From the NCBI GenBank assembly GCA_002749535.1, contig MZZL01000138.1, positions 527,902 through 591,901 on the forward strand: a stretch of 64,000 nt of DNA, in the 5' to 3' direction. Below the pieces are notes generated by a model that saw only the letters and a program-made list of their open reading frames with translations, was not told the DNA's origin and ran no database searches. Every line of letters begins with the position of its first letter. Position 1 is the stretch's first letter. This document shows, piece by piece, positions 15,901 through 26,269 of the stretch. The DNA comes from Apophysomyces variabilis (taxonomy: Eukaryota; Mucoromycota; Mucoromycetes; Mucorales; Mucoraceae). Both the position numbers and the translations under genes were made by a program.

Positions 15901-18416
15901 GATGCTACGCCTATGAACAGGAGATCAAGCGACTTATGTCACAGCTTTCAAACTTGCGGCGCAAATACTCCCAGACAACAGCCGCAATTCAGTCATCCCG
16001 TAACCAGAATGAAACAATGCTCCGAACGCTGCGTGTAAATGTTGAGGCGCTCAAAGTGGAAAAACGGCGCATGATCAAACGTATGCGTACCGAAGCAGAG
16101 CGCGTGAAAGAGCAGCTGACCGCTCATGAGCGTGAGATCCAGCAGCTACGACGTAGACAAGCCCAGGACGCGGAGACAAAGCGTCGGCTGGAAAACGAAA
16201 AGCAACAACAACATGTCCTTCTTCAGAAACGAACCAAAGACCTTGCACTAACAACCGACCGGTTGAAACAGCTTGTGCAGATCGTTAACAACGTGATTTA
16301 CGAAGGCGCACCTGTGGACGAGAAACTGTTGAGCAAGTACGCCATGCTTGCTGATATTCCAGCAAATCCACGACAGGGCCACAAACGCAAATCCAAGAAA
16401 AACAAGAACACGGTCGAAGTTAGAGCTGCAAAGAAGAAGAGCCTCCTTGATCGTGCGTTGTTTCAGTTTATCCAGGGCAAGCAAGCAATTTTAGAAATGC
16501 GGCAACTGATCTATAAACGCGACGAGCTGGCAAGCCAGAGAGCCGAGATTCTAGCGGAACGAGACCATCTTCTTGCTGGACAAGATTTGGCTGTCGAACC
16601 TCTGGATCAAGCAGTTCAACAATTCATGGATGAACGACTGGAAACCATCGTGGCCGAGATTTCCTATCTGAATACTCGAATTCATGCGTTACAAAACGAT
16701 GCTGCCCATGAAATGATGCAGGATGATGAGCAAGTTGTGTTACAAGACCTTTCATCAGCTGCGCGGGCCTCAAAACATGTGAAATTTGCCGATCAGATGG
16801 CTGAGGACATTGAAGACCATTCCACAGCAAAAGAGGACAATGGATGGCAGGATATGGACGCACTCGAGACACGATACAGTCTTCCTCCAAACGCTGACCC
16901 GGATACGTCACATGATATGGTGGCAAGGCTGCTGAAATCTCTTACTGCCGATGAATCCGAGCGAGTGATGGAAGCCTTGATCGACGACATAGTCGCTTTG
17001 CGTATGGGTGAATACAATCGACAGGTTACAATGCAGCAACTTGAGAAGACAGCCCAGGACCTCCGTAGAGCTTTGATCATTATGAAAAAGACAGCTATTA
17101 ACACCACTATTGCGAACGAAAAGAAGATTCGAAAGCTACGAAGGTCAAGCCGGCGCTTATCAACGACAGGAAGTATGAGTTCCAAGCTCAGCTCGCTTTC
17201 CGACGAAATTGCAGATGATGATTCTGCTATTGATTTGGATATCGAGGATAAATATCAACGTGGATGTACCATCTTTGATAAGATTTATGATGACGGTATC
17301 AGAGGCGTCATAAAGACGCCAACATGGGATGATGAAGATGAAGACCAAAATGCAGGAAATATGCAGACGCAGGCAGATGCGGACGAGTCCACGACGATTG
17401 TAAGTGGTTCTTATGTTCCTGCAAAGCCTATCCGACCGCAATCGGTTGCTGCCAATGTGATGGACAGAGCTGCCTCATCTGGTACAGGAGCGGCATCGGG
17501 AACAGGTCCCGTGAAGCCATCCATTTCGCCTATTGTTCGCCGCCGAGACTCTATGTCTTCGCCTGAGCAGTTTCTCCAAGAAATGCTACAAAGTGGCATG
17601 CGGGTAGCTAAAGATATCCTTCCTCCTCCACCCTCTCCAGTTATGAAACCTGCGAGTGTTACCGGGCGATCTCAAGGGGACCGTGATTCGTCCACAGCAG
17701 GGTCTGTGCGCAGTGGTTGCCTTCGTCGATCCTCTGTTCAATCCGATACTATGTCATGGTCAACTTCTGGATCGAGTGAACATAGCATGGTCGGTCTTTA
17801 TACTGGTAACAAGGCCTCAGGTGCAACGCCATCCGTAGCGCTTGGAACCACGCCGGTGTCAGCTGTGCGTCGACGTGCTCAGTCCATGCAGCAACCCTTA
17901 CAACATCTTCCAGCGACCAACAGCTCCAGACGAAGGCTTTCTCTACGAGAGTTAAGCTTAGGTGCTGGCAGCGGCACTAATGGAATTATTCAGCCATCAC
18001 CTCTTCAGCAAAACTATGTTCCTTCAGCTGCAGAGCAATATGATTCACCTAGGACAAACAGTAGTATGGCACTGATTCCAGTCTTTAATAAGGATCCGAT
18101 ATCTTCTGTATCCGTGCGTCATAATTCTGCTTATGGAGTTTCTACGAAAGCAAACAGACCTTCGACTGCGATGGCTTTCCATCAGTCTTCCATTGCCTCT
18201 CAGCAACGCGTAGCTAACCCATCATGCGACATGACCAGACGATCATCCACACCTTCACCAGCTAATGTCTTCCATCGGCTGTCCTCGGTACATACCCAAG
18301 CTTCACAAGCGAAGAAACGAGCAAATTCCATTCATCGATTCTCATCTGGTAGCGTTGATGAATTACGTAGACGCTGGGATCTGGAACATCCGCGAAATGA
18401 CGCCCCAGTTGCATAA
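12942..18416 (+). CDS. Kinesin-4-like N-terminal motor protein
   Basis: Nine exons: join(12942..12961, 13025..13228, 13301..13327, 13378..13451, 13507..13982, 14035..15246, 15312..15341, 15404..15499, 15549..18416), 1668 residues. The motor starts almost at residue 1 and has P-loop GQTGSGKT (84-91), switch [10 protein letters not shown] (about 219-227), switch II DLAGSER (about 261-267) and the neck-side [13 protein letters not shown] motif, which is typical of kinesin-4 (KIF4/KIF21/KIF27) motors. Long coiled coils follow, then a basic Ser/Arg-rich segment, more coiled coil, and a long low-complexity Ser/Thr/Pro/Arg-rich tail. It should be a plus-end-directed microtubule motor acting in the spindle midzone or on microtubule length. 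No Cys-rich chromokinesin motif or WD40 tail is evident, so subfamily placement is by the motor. The first coding exon is only 20 nt. The intron at 15247-15311 holds a run of 24 T. Confidence 0.93.
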
Positions 18417-18907
18417 AAGAAAAATGAAGAAAAAAGCTTTTGGATTGAAAATATATGCTTTGACATTCGCGTAGAACAGAAATTAAAAAAGTGAGTAATT
18501 TAATACACTTTTGTTCGCAAGTTTTATTTCACAAAATGAACAATACGATCCTTTTCATTCAATGGAGCCAGGCGATGATTTATGACTGCCAGTTCCATAA
18601 GTCTATTTTATTGTCAATTAAGTGTTTTACCATATGCCGTGAATGGAGATGCAATGTTTGGGAAACAAAGTATTTCTGTTCTGCTTTGCACGAATTGTTA
18701 TTGAACACCCGCCCAATGGGATGCGCCGGGGGATGACAGCTGGTGTTGGGTAGGTTGTTATCCAGATCAGTTATGATTTCGGTGGGGAAACCCAGATGAT
18801 AATCATCTGGGTTCCGATCAGAGCCTTTCCCATTTGCAGTAAGGATAAAGGGATTGCCATTTCGTTCTTTCCTCCCCATTTTCTCGATCTATATCCCTAT
18901 CTTGCTC
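18417..18907. other. Intergenic, kinesin 3' flank and GPI-PLD promoter
   Basis: About 490 bp between two plus-strand genes. The left part is the AT-rich kinesin 3' flank. The right part contains the perfect 25-bp palindrome listed separately and T/C-rich sequence before the next start. No gene is seen. Confidence 0.5.
18789..18813. promoter_or_regulatory. Perfect 25-bp palindrome, candidate dimeric operator
   Basis: Two 12-nt arms, AACCCAGATGAT and its exact complement, flank a single central A. The site is 94 bp upstream of the ATG of the GPI-phospholipase D-like gene and in its presumed promoter. A symmetric site of this size suggests binding by a homodimeric regulator, but no factor is identified and a DNA hairpin origin is equally possible. 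Confidence 0.5.
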
Positions 18908-21900
18908 ATGTTTTGGAAAGACTCGTCTTTGTCGGGAGCGCTCATACTGAGTTGTGGGGTCACCATGCTGTCACCGATGGCAACCGCTTGTGGCATGTGA
19001 GCTTTGACATGAGTAAAACTTCTCCATCAGCCTAATGAGCTAATGTTTTGCATTGCAAAAGTTCTGTTCACAACGAAGTGACCCACCGAGCACTCGAGCT
19101 ATTTCCCTCTCACTCTACCGTGCAGCATCTATACAGAAATATGCTGACCCAATCTCCTGGCTATGTTCAAGCCGGTTCCTTTTTCCCGGACTGGTTGGTT
19201 AAAAAAGAAAACAGGGTTAAGGTGCTTTCTATGACTTGCGCACTAAGTCAGGAAGAATGGGAACTGTAGGGGTTATCAATGTTTAGGCTATCGCCAGCAA
19301 TCAGAGGACGGTAAGCCCCCGTCACCTCATTTGTAAAAACGGTACTTAATTGACTGTATCCAAGCTCATTGGGCACCATTTATTAAGACGGCTGTGCACT
19401 ATATTCGGGAGACATATCCCCGACCTTGGCATGGTCCAGATATCAAGGTGAAAACACACAATTGGCAGAGGGAGAGAGATCATCTCCTGGCTGACTAACC
19501 AACTTTTTCTTTTTGGTAACCCCGGGAGCAGGGACTTATTGCCTTTGTATTTTCCATCATGTCGCATGACTTAGCCGACGTACAATGGCATAGTTTACGT
19601 GGATTACAGGACTATTTTATTCATGCGATGGCCCATATGAATTTCGATGGGAACATAGAACAGGCACATATGGCTGCCGACACGGGGGCAGAGTTCACAT
19701 TAAGACATTTTAGTCCGCTGGAATACATGAACGAGACGTGGCAAGTGCCTGTACGTGATATGATCAATATCTACCGTCAGTATTATGAGGGGACCTCTAC
19801 GCCGATTCCCTCGGAGAATGACCTTAAACATTGCATGGCAGTCGGTTTCCTGGCTTCTAAAATCGATGTAAAGCTGGGGCATGTTATGTTTGGCTATTAT
19901 GGCTCGAAAAGCCCATTTTTAATTGAGCAGCTAATTAACTACCATAAAGGAGGTAAAGCTCTTCTTGTATTTTTCAATGAATTTGGGAAGTCTCTCATAG
20001 CCGACAATTAAAGGGCTACAAGACATGTCGGCAAGCGTTACAGAATGTTTCAATGACATGATACATGGTTTCGAGCATGGAGGCTATCCTAATAACATTT
20101 TATGCACAACGTATTTGGATGACAAATCCCCGGGAGCAGGACCGAAATGCCCCACTGTTGATGCCGCAAGGGACTATTACCAATTAGCGCAAAAACACAA
20201 CCTTATCTTCTATGAGACATACGATGAAGCAAAAGGCACATTAACACTCACAGTAAACACCTCTGACATCGACACAATCGAACACGGAGCAGAATCACTA
20301 TTACCCGTCACCCAACTATTTCAGTCATCAGATACCCGGCAACAGCAGGTGGTGATCCAGTCATCAAATGACAAAGTGTCTGCCAAGGACTGCCGCATCG
20401 TGAGCAGAGAAGACCAGTCTCATGCTGTCGTTACCCTCTCTCTCCCAGTCTCATCGGTAGCCGTTGGCTATTCAACAACTACCGGTGATTTCAACGGCGA
20501 TGGTCAACTTGACTTAGCAATTTCCGCTCCTTATCTTAGCGACCATGCAGATAGCCTCACGCAAGGGAAAGAGAGTCTAATGACAGGCACTGTCTTCATA
20601 GTGAATGGCACGAATGCGCGCCTGACCAGGGGTGACAGAGTGTCCATTGGTGACATCCGAAGAGAGTCTATGTTGATTCTGAAAGGCAACGATCCACTTG
20701 GTCGCTTTGGATGGTCTACAGCCACCGTTGATTTTAATCAAGATGGACTGGATGACCTGGCTGTAGCAGCTCCTTTTGCGGACGGTCTTGCGGGAAAAAT
20801 TGACATATTTTTTGGTCACCGTGGGTCTAAAGGTTTATCCACCAAAGCAGATATAGAAATCAAGCTCCAGTTAGGGGAGAATGATGTGGAGGGCTTTGGT
20901 TTTCATCTAGCGGGCCTAGATGTTGATTCTGATGGCTATACTGACTTAGTGGTGGGATGTCCCTATTGTTCTGTCGGGGACCAACGACAAGTAAGTAAAG
21001 CAGATTGCAGTTTAAGTGTGGCGTTCTTTTCTCTTTGTTGGGTTTGACTCTCGCAAACTAGGCTGGTGCAGTTCATATCTTTAAAAGTCGCCCAGAGCCC
21101 GCATCGAAGTTAAACAAATCGGACCTGGTCCTGGTCAGTCCGCATGTCATGGGTTATGAACATTTTGGAAGCGCTGTGGAATTTGTAACGTCCAATAAGT
21201 ACGAGGACACGCTTGTAGTGGGAGCACCGGGTTCGGAAATAGATGGACAACAGCAAGTTGGTCGTGTTTATGGATTTCATCTACAAGGAAAGCCCACACC
21301 GCGTCTAGCGTGGAGTTTAAGTGGAAAGCAGAAATTCCAACAATTTGGCAGGTTATGTCTCGCGGAGTCAACCAAACAAAAGACAAACTTAGTTTCTAAA
21401 TTTTTTGCCTTTTTTGTCTAGTGTGATTGCGGCTGGAAAGAGCGGGAATACAAAGGGTTTAATCGCGATAAGTAGCCCATCTGAGGTAGTACAATCGTAT
21501 GGGATGTACAAACAGGTTGAGACCCACCACCCCACCGTAGGATACCCATTTCATATTCAAGAAATTCTGGCAAGCAGGCGTTGTACGTGTATATGACTGG
21601 AATGAGTTGCAAGCGAATGAAGGGGATTTGAACTTGGAAACTGCCCTGTTAAAGCAAATGAGTGGACGAGAAATAGCTGGTCATCTAGGCGCTTCTGTTG
21701 CCTTCTTCGAAAATGAAAAGCACTCCGGTCTTTGGATTGGTGAGCCTATGGCAGATAAAGGTCAGGACAAGGGCTACATCGCCATAGATACCATTACCTT
21801 ACTGAGACAGTGTTCAATTAGAACGAGGTCGAGTGTATCAATGGTCGGTTGACAATAATGATGTGCAATGCATCAAGGATGCAGCCTTGTTGGTAAGAAA

Positions 21901-22169
21901 TGGAGAAGTAATGGTTTTCCCAATAATGGGTTTCGTTCCTGAAATGGATTTGAAAAATACTAGGGCCGATTTGGGTCTCAGGTCGGATCTTTAGGATCAG
22001 ATGCCATCAGCATTACTTCCCAGCATTACAGTGATGGTGCTAGGTAATTAAAAAGTCTCTTTAATTTATCAAGATGAAGAAACTGACAGGCAGCACAAAA
22101 AGACTTTCAGGTGCTGTGCATCTGTTGCAGACATCTCTTCCTAAGGAAGTAAAGGCAGTGAAACAATAG
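18908..22169 (+). CDS. Secreted GPI-specific phospholipase D-like protein (FG-GAP repeats)
   Basis: Twelve-exon model: join(18908..18996, 19062..19197, 19298..19310, 19365..19447, 19532..19952, 20014..20990, 21062..21351, 21422..21515, 21562..21760, 21807..21892, 21964..22043, 22094..22169), 847 residues, close to animal GPLD1 (about 840). A signal peptide ending near ATACGIS leads directly into the zinc-dependent phospholipase domain: HNEVTHRALEL, YVQAGSFFPDW, EDAHWAPF, MSHDLADVQWHSL, SKSPFLIEQL. Seven or so FG-GAP beta-propeller blades follow (GDFNGDGQLDLAISAP, VDFNQDGLDDLAVAAP, LDVDSDGYTDLVVGCP, FGSAVEF...VVGAPGS). Family members cleave GPI anchors outside the cell and need Zn2+ and Ca2+. 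Tentative junctions: exon 2/3 (an alternative acceptor at 19287 would restore the expected FPDWGY but breaks phase) and 21760/21807. Confidence 0.85.
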
Positions 22170-22340
22170 GACACTTTAGCTGACACATATTATGCGCTTT
22201 TGGTAATCGGATTTCGCAGTTGCCCTGAACGTGGCCCAATGTCTCAGGCGGAAACTCTATATATAAGTTACCCTTGTTTCTACACTTTCTTACCCCCTTT
22301 TCCCCCTTCTCCTAATATTACTATCATCGATTCCTTCATT

Positions 22341-23078
22341 ATGCCTCGAACAAAGAGATCCACGCATTATCCATCCGACTCGAAAGTATTTCGTTGCTCT
22401 GGCTTCGGTGATTGCAGAATGAGTTTCACTCGAAGAGAACACCTGGCTCGTCATGCCCGGAAACATACAGGAGAGGCATGTGTATACTGATAAATAAGTG
22501 AGATAGTTTATAAGACTCAGCTTGGCTAATGTTGATTTATCGTTCGAATTAAATAATAAAAGAAACCGTTTGAGTGCACTGTTGATGGTTGTCACCGAAC
22601 ATTCAGCCGCTATGACAACATGAAACAACATCGGCAGACACACGAACGACCAAGAATGACCAAACGACCTTCCCTCCCTCAAATTCATCCAATGAAAATA
22701 ATCGAACAACAGCCATTTACCAACCAAGGCAGGGTGGTTGAAACGCACGACCCGTTGCTTCCTTGGCCCTTGCTGAGTCATCCAAAACTACTACCCATGG
22801 AACCAACACCTTCAAACCATTATTCCGTCGGCGAAACTTGGCAGTTGACAAGGCGATCATCTCTTTCAGGGGAAAGTACTTCAACAAGCGCCTCATGGCC
22901 TGTTGAACAGGATAAGCTACATATTCCTAACTTGATGGAGCCACACCCAGAGATTGGAGGCTGCTTATTGGCTGACGTTCCATATCCATACGCAAGCCAG
23001 ACTTCTTACACACACACGTTTCGGCATCAAGTATTGCTTACCAAGGAATCTTGGTTACGAAGCAGTGCACGAGCTTAA
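22341..23078 (+). CDS. Two-finger C2H2 transcription factor
   Basis: Exons join(22341..22475, 22563..23078) encode 216 residues. Two adjacent C2H2 fingers fill residues about 18-75: first CSGFGDC...HLARHARKH, then the classic TGEKPF linker, then [23 protein letters not shown]. The [10 protein letters not shown] helix resembles Msn2/Seb1-type fungal stress factors, but the family is large and no target can be assigned. The rest is Pro/Ser-rich and probably disordered, as expected of an activation or repression region. The consensus linker is obtained only if the intron uses a GC donor (GAG|GCATGT) at 22476. A GT donor three codons later, at 22482 (TGT|GTATAC), would insert two residues into the linker. 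Confidence 0.85.
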
Positions 23079-23341
23079 CCCGATGATACAGGCTTGTATT
23101 ATCTCAAACCCCCATATTCATAGTCATTCTTGTAATTCTGTTATATACGGCATCCAGGGATATGATCTTATTGCATAGATCTGTCCCATAATTGTATAAT
23201 GATTCATTGATTCTTTTTCGATCCCTATTATCCAAGTATTTTCGGCTGATATTTCTCGTTGCTAATTGACTGCTGCAGTATACACTGATTTGCTTCTTCT
23301 TCTCTTTTCTTTTACCGATTTCAATCGAACATGAGTAACAT

Positions 23342-24098
23342 TTATACAGCTGCACCATCTGATACAAATGTTTTCTGCTGGTAAGCGCTTTCTGTGGCGC
23401 CAACCCCTGAAGCCGCTGTACCTGTCTGGGCACCAGATCCACCCATTACTTCGTTAAACGTCGATTTTCTCATGTTACTGGGGGCTTCAACTCCAGGGAC
23501 AAAGTGAAGTACAACATAAACCAAACCAACAAGAGCCACCTAATGAAACTCCTTGCGTCAATGGGCTGCCATGCCGGAAAGCAACTTACAATGACACCTG
23601 AGGCTATGGATAGTGCACTATAACCGAGATTGATGCAGCCAATGCTAAAAGAAGAAGAAAAAATGGTTAATCCGTAGTTGTGCCCGTTTTGCAGAACCTT
23701 ACAAAATGTAAACTTTGAAAAAGTGAGCCCAAATCAAGGAATCGATCATTTCTATTTCCGACACTACTTACATACGCCACGACCAAGGAACGAGAACATA
23801 AAAGATGCATATTGGATGATTTCTTTTGGCAATTTGAATTCGAAAACGCCTGTCATAATACCGAAAAGTCTACAAGAAGATCAATGAGTACTAGGAGGAC
23901 GCTTGAAAGCTATTTTACATGCAGAAGATGCCTTGAATGAAGTTAGGAAAGCCTAAACAGATCAATGAGAATGCATAATCAGTGGGATCGTTTTGATTCG
24001 TGATTACCACCGGGAATAATTGTGGCGACGCCACCAATAACCATAAAAATGGCAACAACAATATTCACTATACGCCAAACAAGAGTAATGTCGACCAT
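23342..24098 (-). CDS. TVP15: TVP15/COPI-associated Golgi membrane protein
   Basis: Six exons: complement(23342..23539, 23590..23644, 23703..23712, 23772..23869, 23919..23952, 24008..24098), 161 residues. Four hydrophobic helices: WRIVNIVVAIFMVIGG, the FIQGIFCILFGIMTG region, YASFMFSFLGRGVFYIFIG and the SIASGVIVALVGLVYVVL region. The last is followed by FVPGVEAPSNMR, the conserved exit motif of the COPI_assoc family (yeast Tvp15), and a Gly/Ser/Ala-rich cytosolic tail. Yeast Tvp15 sits in Golgi compartments with the t-SNARE Tlg2, so a Golgi/endosome trafficking role is inferred. The GRGVFYIFIGCI block is assembled across a 10-nt micro-exon. The gene is convergent with the zinc-finger gene (263 bp between stops). 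Confidence 0.88.
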
Positions 24099-24373
24099 GT
24101 TGTTAAGATAACTGGAAAGAAAAGCACTTTAGTATTCGAAGGTTGCACAAATATAAAGTGCTTATTACAGCGTCTTGCACAAGACCGCCCAGGATGACTA
24201 GCTATTGTCGTGCAGTGCTAGCCTAAGTAGTAAGAAGGAAAATTTGTAGACCCTGGTTTTTCTGGTTTTATTAACAGTTATCCAAATAGCGTATTCATGC
24301 ATTCAGTATGATATAATGCAGGAAAAAAAAAGCAAAAACAGAATGTGTAAGAGTATTTTTACATATTGTTCCA

Positions 24374-25519
24374 TCACGATGTATGTTGTTGACACCAGAC
24401 CGTCAGCATGTTGCGCATCTCGTTACTTACATCGCATGCTAGAATGCTTGGATGATCGAGTCTCGCACCTGCCTTGGCCATGAGTTCCGCGAGACTCAGA
24501 TCGTTTTTTCGGATGACACTCTGTAACCCTCGTATAGCACCCATGCTGTTTGGATCAGCGCCATGTTTCAGTAAGACCTGAACCATTTCGATCTTTTGAG
24601 CCCGCAAAGCGTCTCTGAGAGGCATGCCCCGACCCGTGTCGGGATCAACTCCCTCTTGCTGCAGAAGGATCTCTACAACGACTGGACAATCGCGGCGACA
24701 AGCGAGACGTAACGGCCACGATTGATTCCATCTCGGATTCGCTCCAGCATCGAGTAGTGACTGGAGACTACGGATATCTCCGTTCGATATGGCTGACAGA
24801 AGCGGTGCATTTCTATTTGCCTGCGGATCGGCTCCTGCCTGAAGCAGCTGCTCTACGATCTTCCAATGGCCTCGATGGGTCGCATTTTGAAGTGCCGCAT
24901 CATTGTAAGCATGTACGTCTGCTCCAGGAAGCAGTAGCTCAACCAGTTCGGAATAGCCCTGGAGACATGCCCGTCGTAGATGACGTTCACGGTGGCCATG
25001 AACATCACATCCATAATAAGTCATAAGATGACGGACCGTCTCTATCTGATTTTCTGTGCAGGCCAATGCCAGGGCTAGACAGTCTCCATTGGGTTGGTTG
25101 ATATCCACATGGTAAACACGTATCAATAAATCGATCAGATTCGTTGCGCCGTTGGTGGCAGCGATGTTTAGGAAATGGCTCCGTGTTTTTGGGTCTGTGA
25201 TCGCTTGAAGAATAATATGGCCTAGTTTGCTATCATTACGTTCACATGCTTTCCAAAAGAGCCAATTATCGTCTGCTGCAGGATCGCATTTGAGTTTGAA
25301 TAGATTGTCAATGACGTCTAGGTTCACCATCCGACATGCCATGGCTCGTTCGCCTAATGCAGCGGCTGGACCGAATCGATGCAGAAGATAATGAGCACGA
25401 ACTACTGACGATTGGGACAGATGCCAGTAGAAGCGTGACACGACAGGGAATTGAGGGTTTTGAGCAAGCACAAAAATAGCAGTCTGGAGTTCAACTGGCA
25501 GGTCGCATAATCTGCTCAT
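24374..25519 (-). CDS. Intronless ankyrin-repeat protein with F-box-like N-terminus
   Basis: A single exon of 381 residues. I chose ATG 25519 (MSRLCDLPVELQ); upstream in-frame codons have no ATG. The opening LCDLPVELQTAIFVLAQNP resembles the first helices of an F-box, though weakly. From about residue 75 on, at least seven ankyrin-type repeats follow, e.g. AALQNATHRGHWKIVEQLL, APLLSAISNGDIRSLQSLL and MPLRDALRAQKIEMVQVLL, with the LLxxGADP turns clear in several. If the F-box is real, the protein would be a substrate adaptor of an SCF ubiquitin ligase with the repeats binding the target; otherwise it is a generic scaffold. It is the one long gene here with no intron and is GC-richer than its neighbours. 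Confidence 0.85.
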   Translation of the reverse strand: MSRLCDLPVELQTAIFVLAQNPQFPVVSRFYWHLSQSSVVRAHYLLHRFGPAAALGERAMACRMVNLDVIDNLFKLKCDPAADDNWLFWKACERNDSKLGHIILQAITDPKTRSHFLNIAATNGATNLIDLLIRVYHVDINQPNGDCLALALACTENQIETVRHLMTYYGCDVHGHRERHLRRACLQGYSELVELLLPGADVHAYNDAALQNATHRGHWKIVEQLLQAGADPQANRNAPLLSAISNGDIRSLQSLLDAGANPRWNQSWPLRLACRRDCPVVVEILLQQEGVDPDTGRGMPLRDALRAQKIEMVQVLLKHGADPNSMGAIRGLQSVIRKNDLSLAELMAKAGARLDHPSILACDVSNEMRNMLTVWCQQHTS

Positions 25520-26269
25520 ATGAGCGGGTTGTTGCCGCAACGAAGTTTGATCCCTTTGCTAACCAGAAGCTCCAAAAATCAGTGGGGTGACTTGCTTCCT
25601 GCTGGATGATCCAAGTGCTGGAAATCTTACCGTAACAATTCTCTTTCTCTCTTTCTCCCTGTCTATAACTATGTCTCTGCAACTCAGGCATAAGTGAAGC
25701 AACCAAAGGAAAGTATGAATTGGCCTTGCATCTCTGGACGACAAAAACAGCTTACATAGACTTTCTAGCGGTTCTCTCTGACGGACATTTATGCGCTCGA
25801 ACATTTTCAAGTCCGTTGTCTGCCCGCTTCCCAAATTGGAACATAATTACCTTCGAGGAGCTTTGTTCTTTTGCGTCTCCGGATGGAAGCAGCTTGATTC
25901 TAAAAACAAGTTCGGATGTGCTGCAGCTATCAACACCGCGAACAGGAGGGTCATAGAAAAAAAAAACAGTGAAAAAGAGAGGCATGTCTTGGCAATAAAG
26001 CAGAGAATATCTTTCTCGGTAGGTATATATAGTTGGTTAGTAACGTTGTGGAGGGACAAGGGCGCCTTCGAAATGTATCGGAAAAGCTGAAGGAACTGGG
26101 AAGCTTCTGTGTCTTTTCTCGATTCCCAATGCCGCACTGTCAAATTGCTTGGCAGATCTGCTGGAAAGCTCAAATGACATTGGCTGAAATATGAACCGCT
26201 GAGATATTCCCGGCTTGTTGCAGAAATGAGTTGAACCCTTCTTTTCTTTACTGTTCCACCTTAGTAGCA
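25520..26269. promoter_or_regulatory. Divergent intergenic region between ankyrin gene and Na+/H+ exchanger
   Basis: Seven hundred and fifty bp separate the two divergent start codons, so both promoters must lie here. No obvious TATA box pair or symmetric site is seen. Open frames in this stretch overlap each other on both strands and show no domain. Confidence 0.5.

Noticed and set aside
16248..17441. Several minus-strand frames inside the kinesin gene
   Set aside because: They mirror coding sequence of the kinesin exon in other frames and have no independent motifs.
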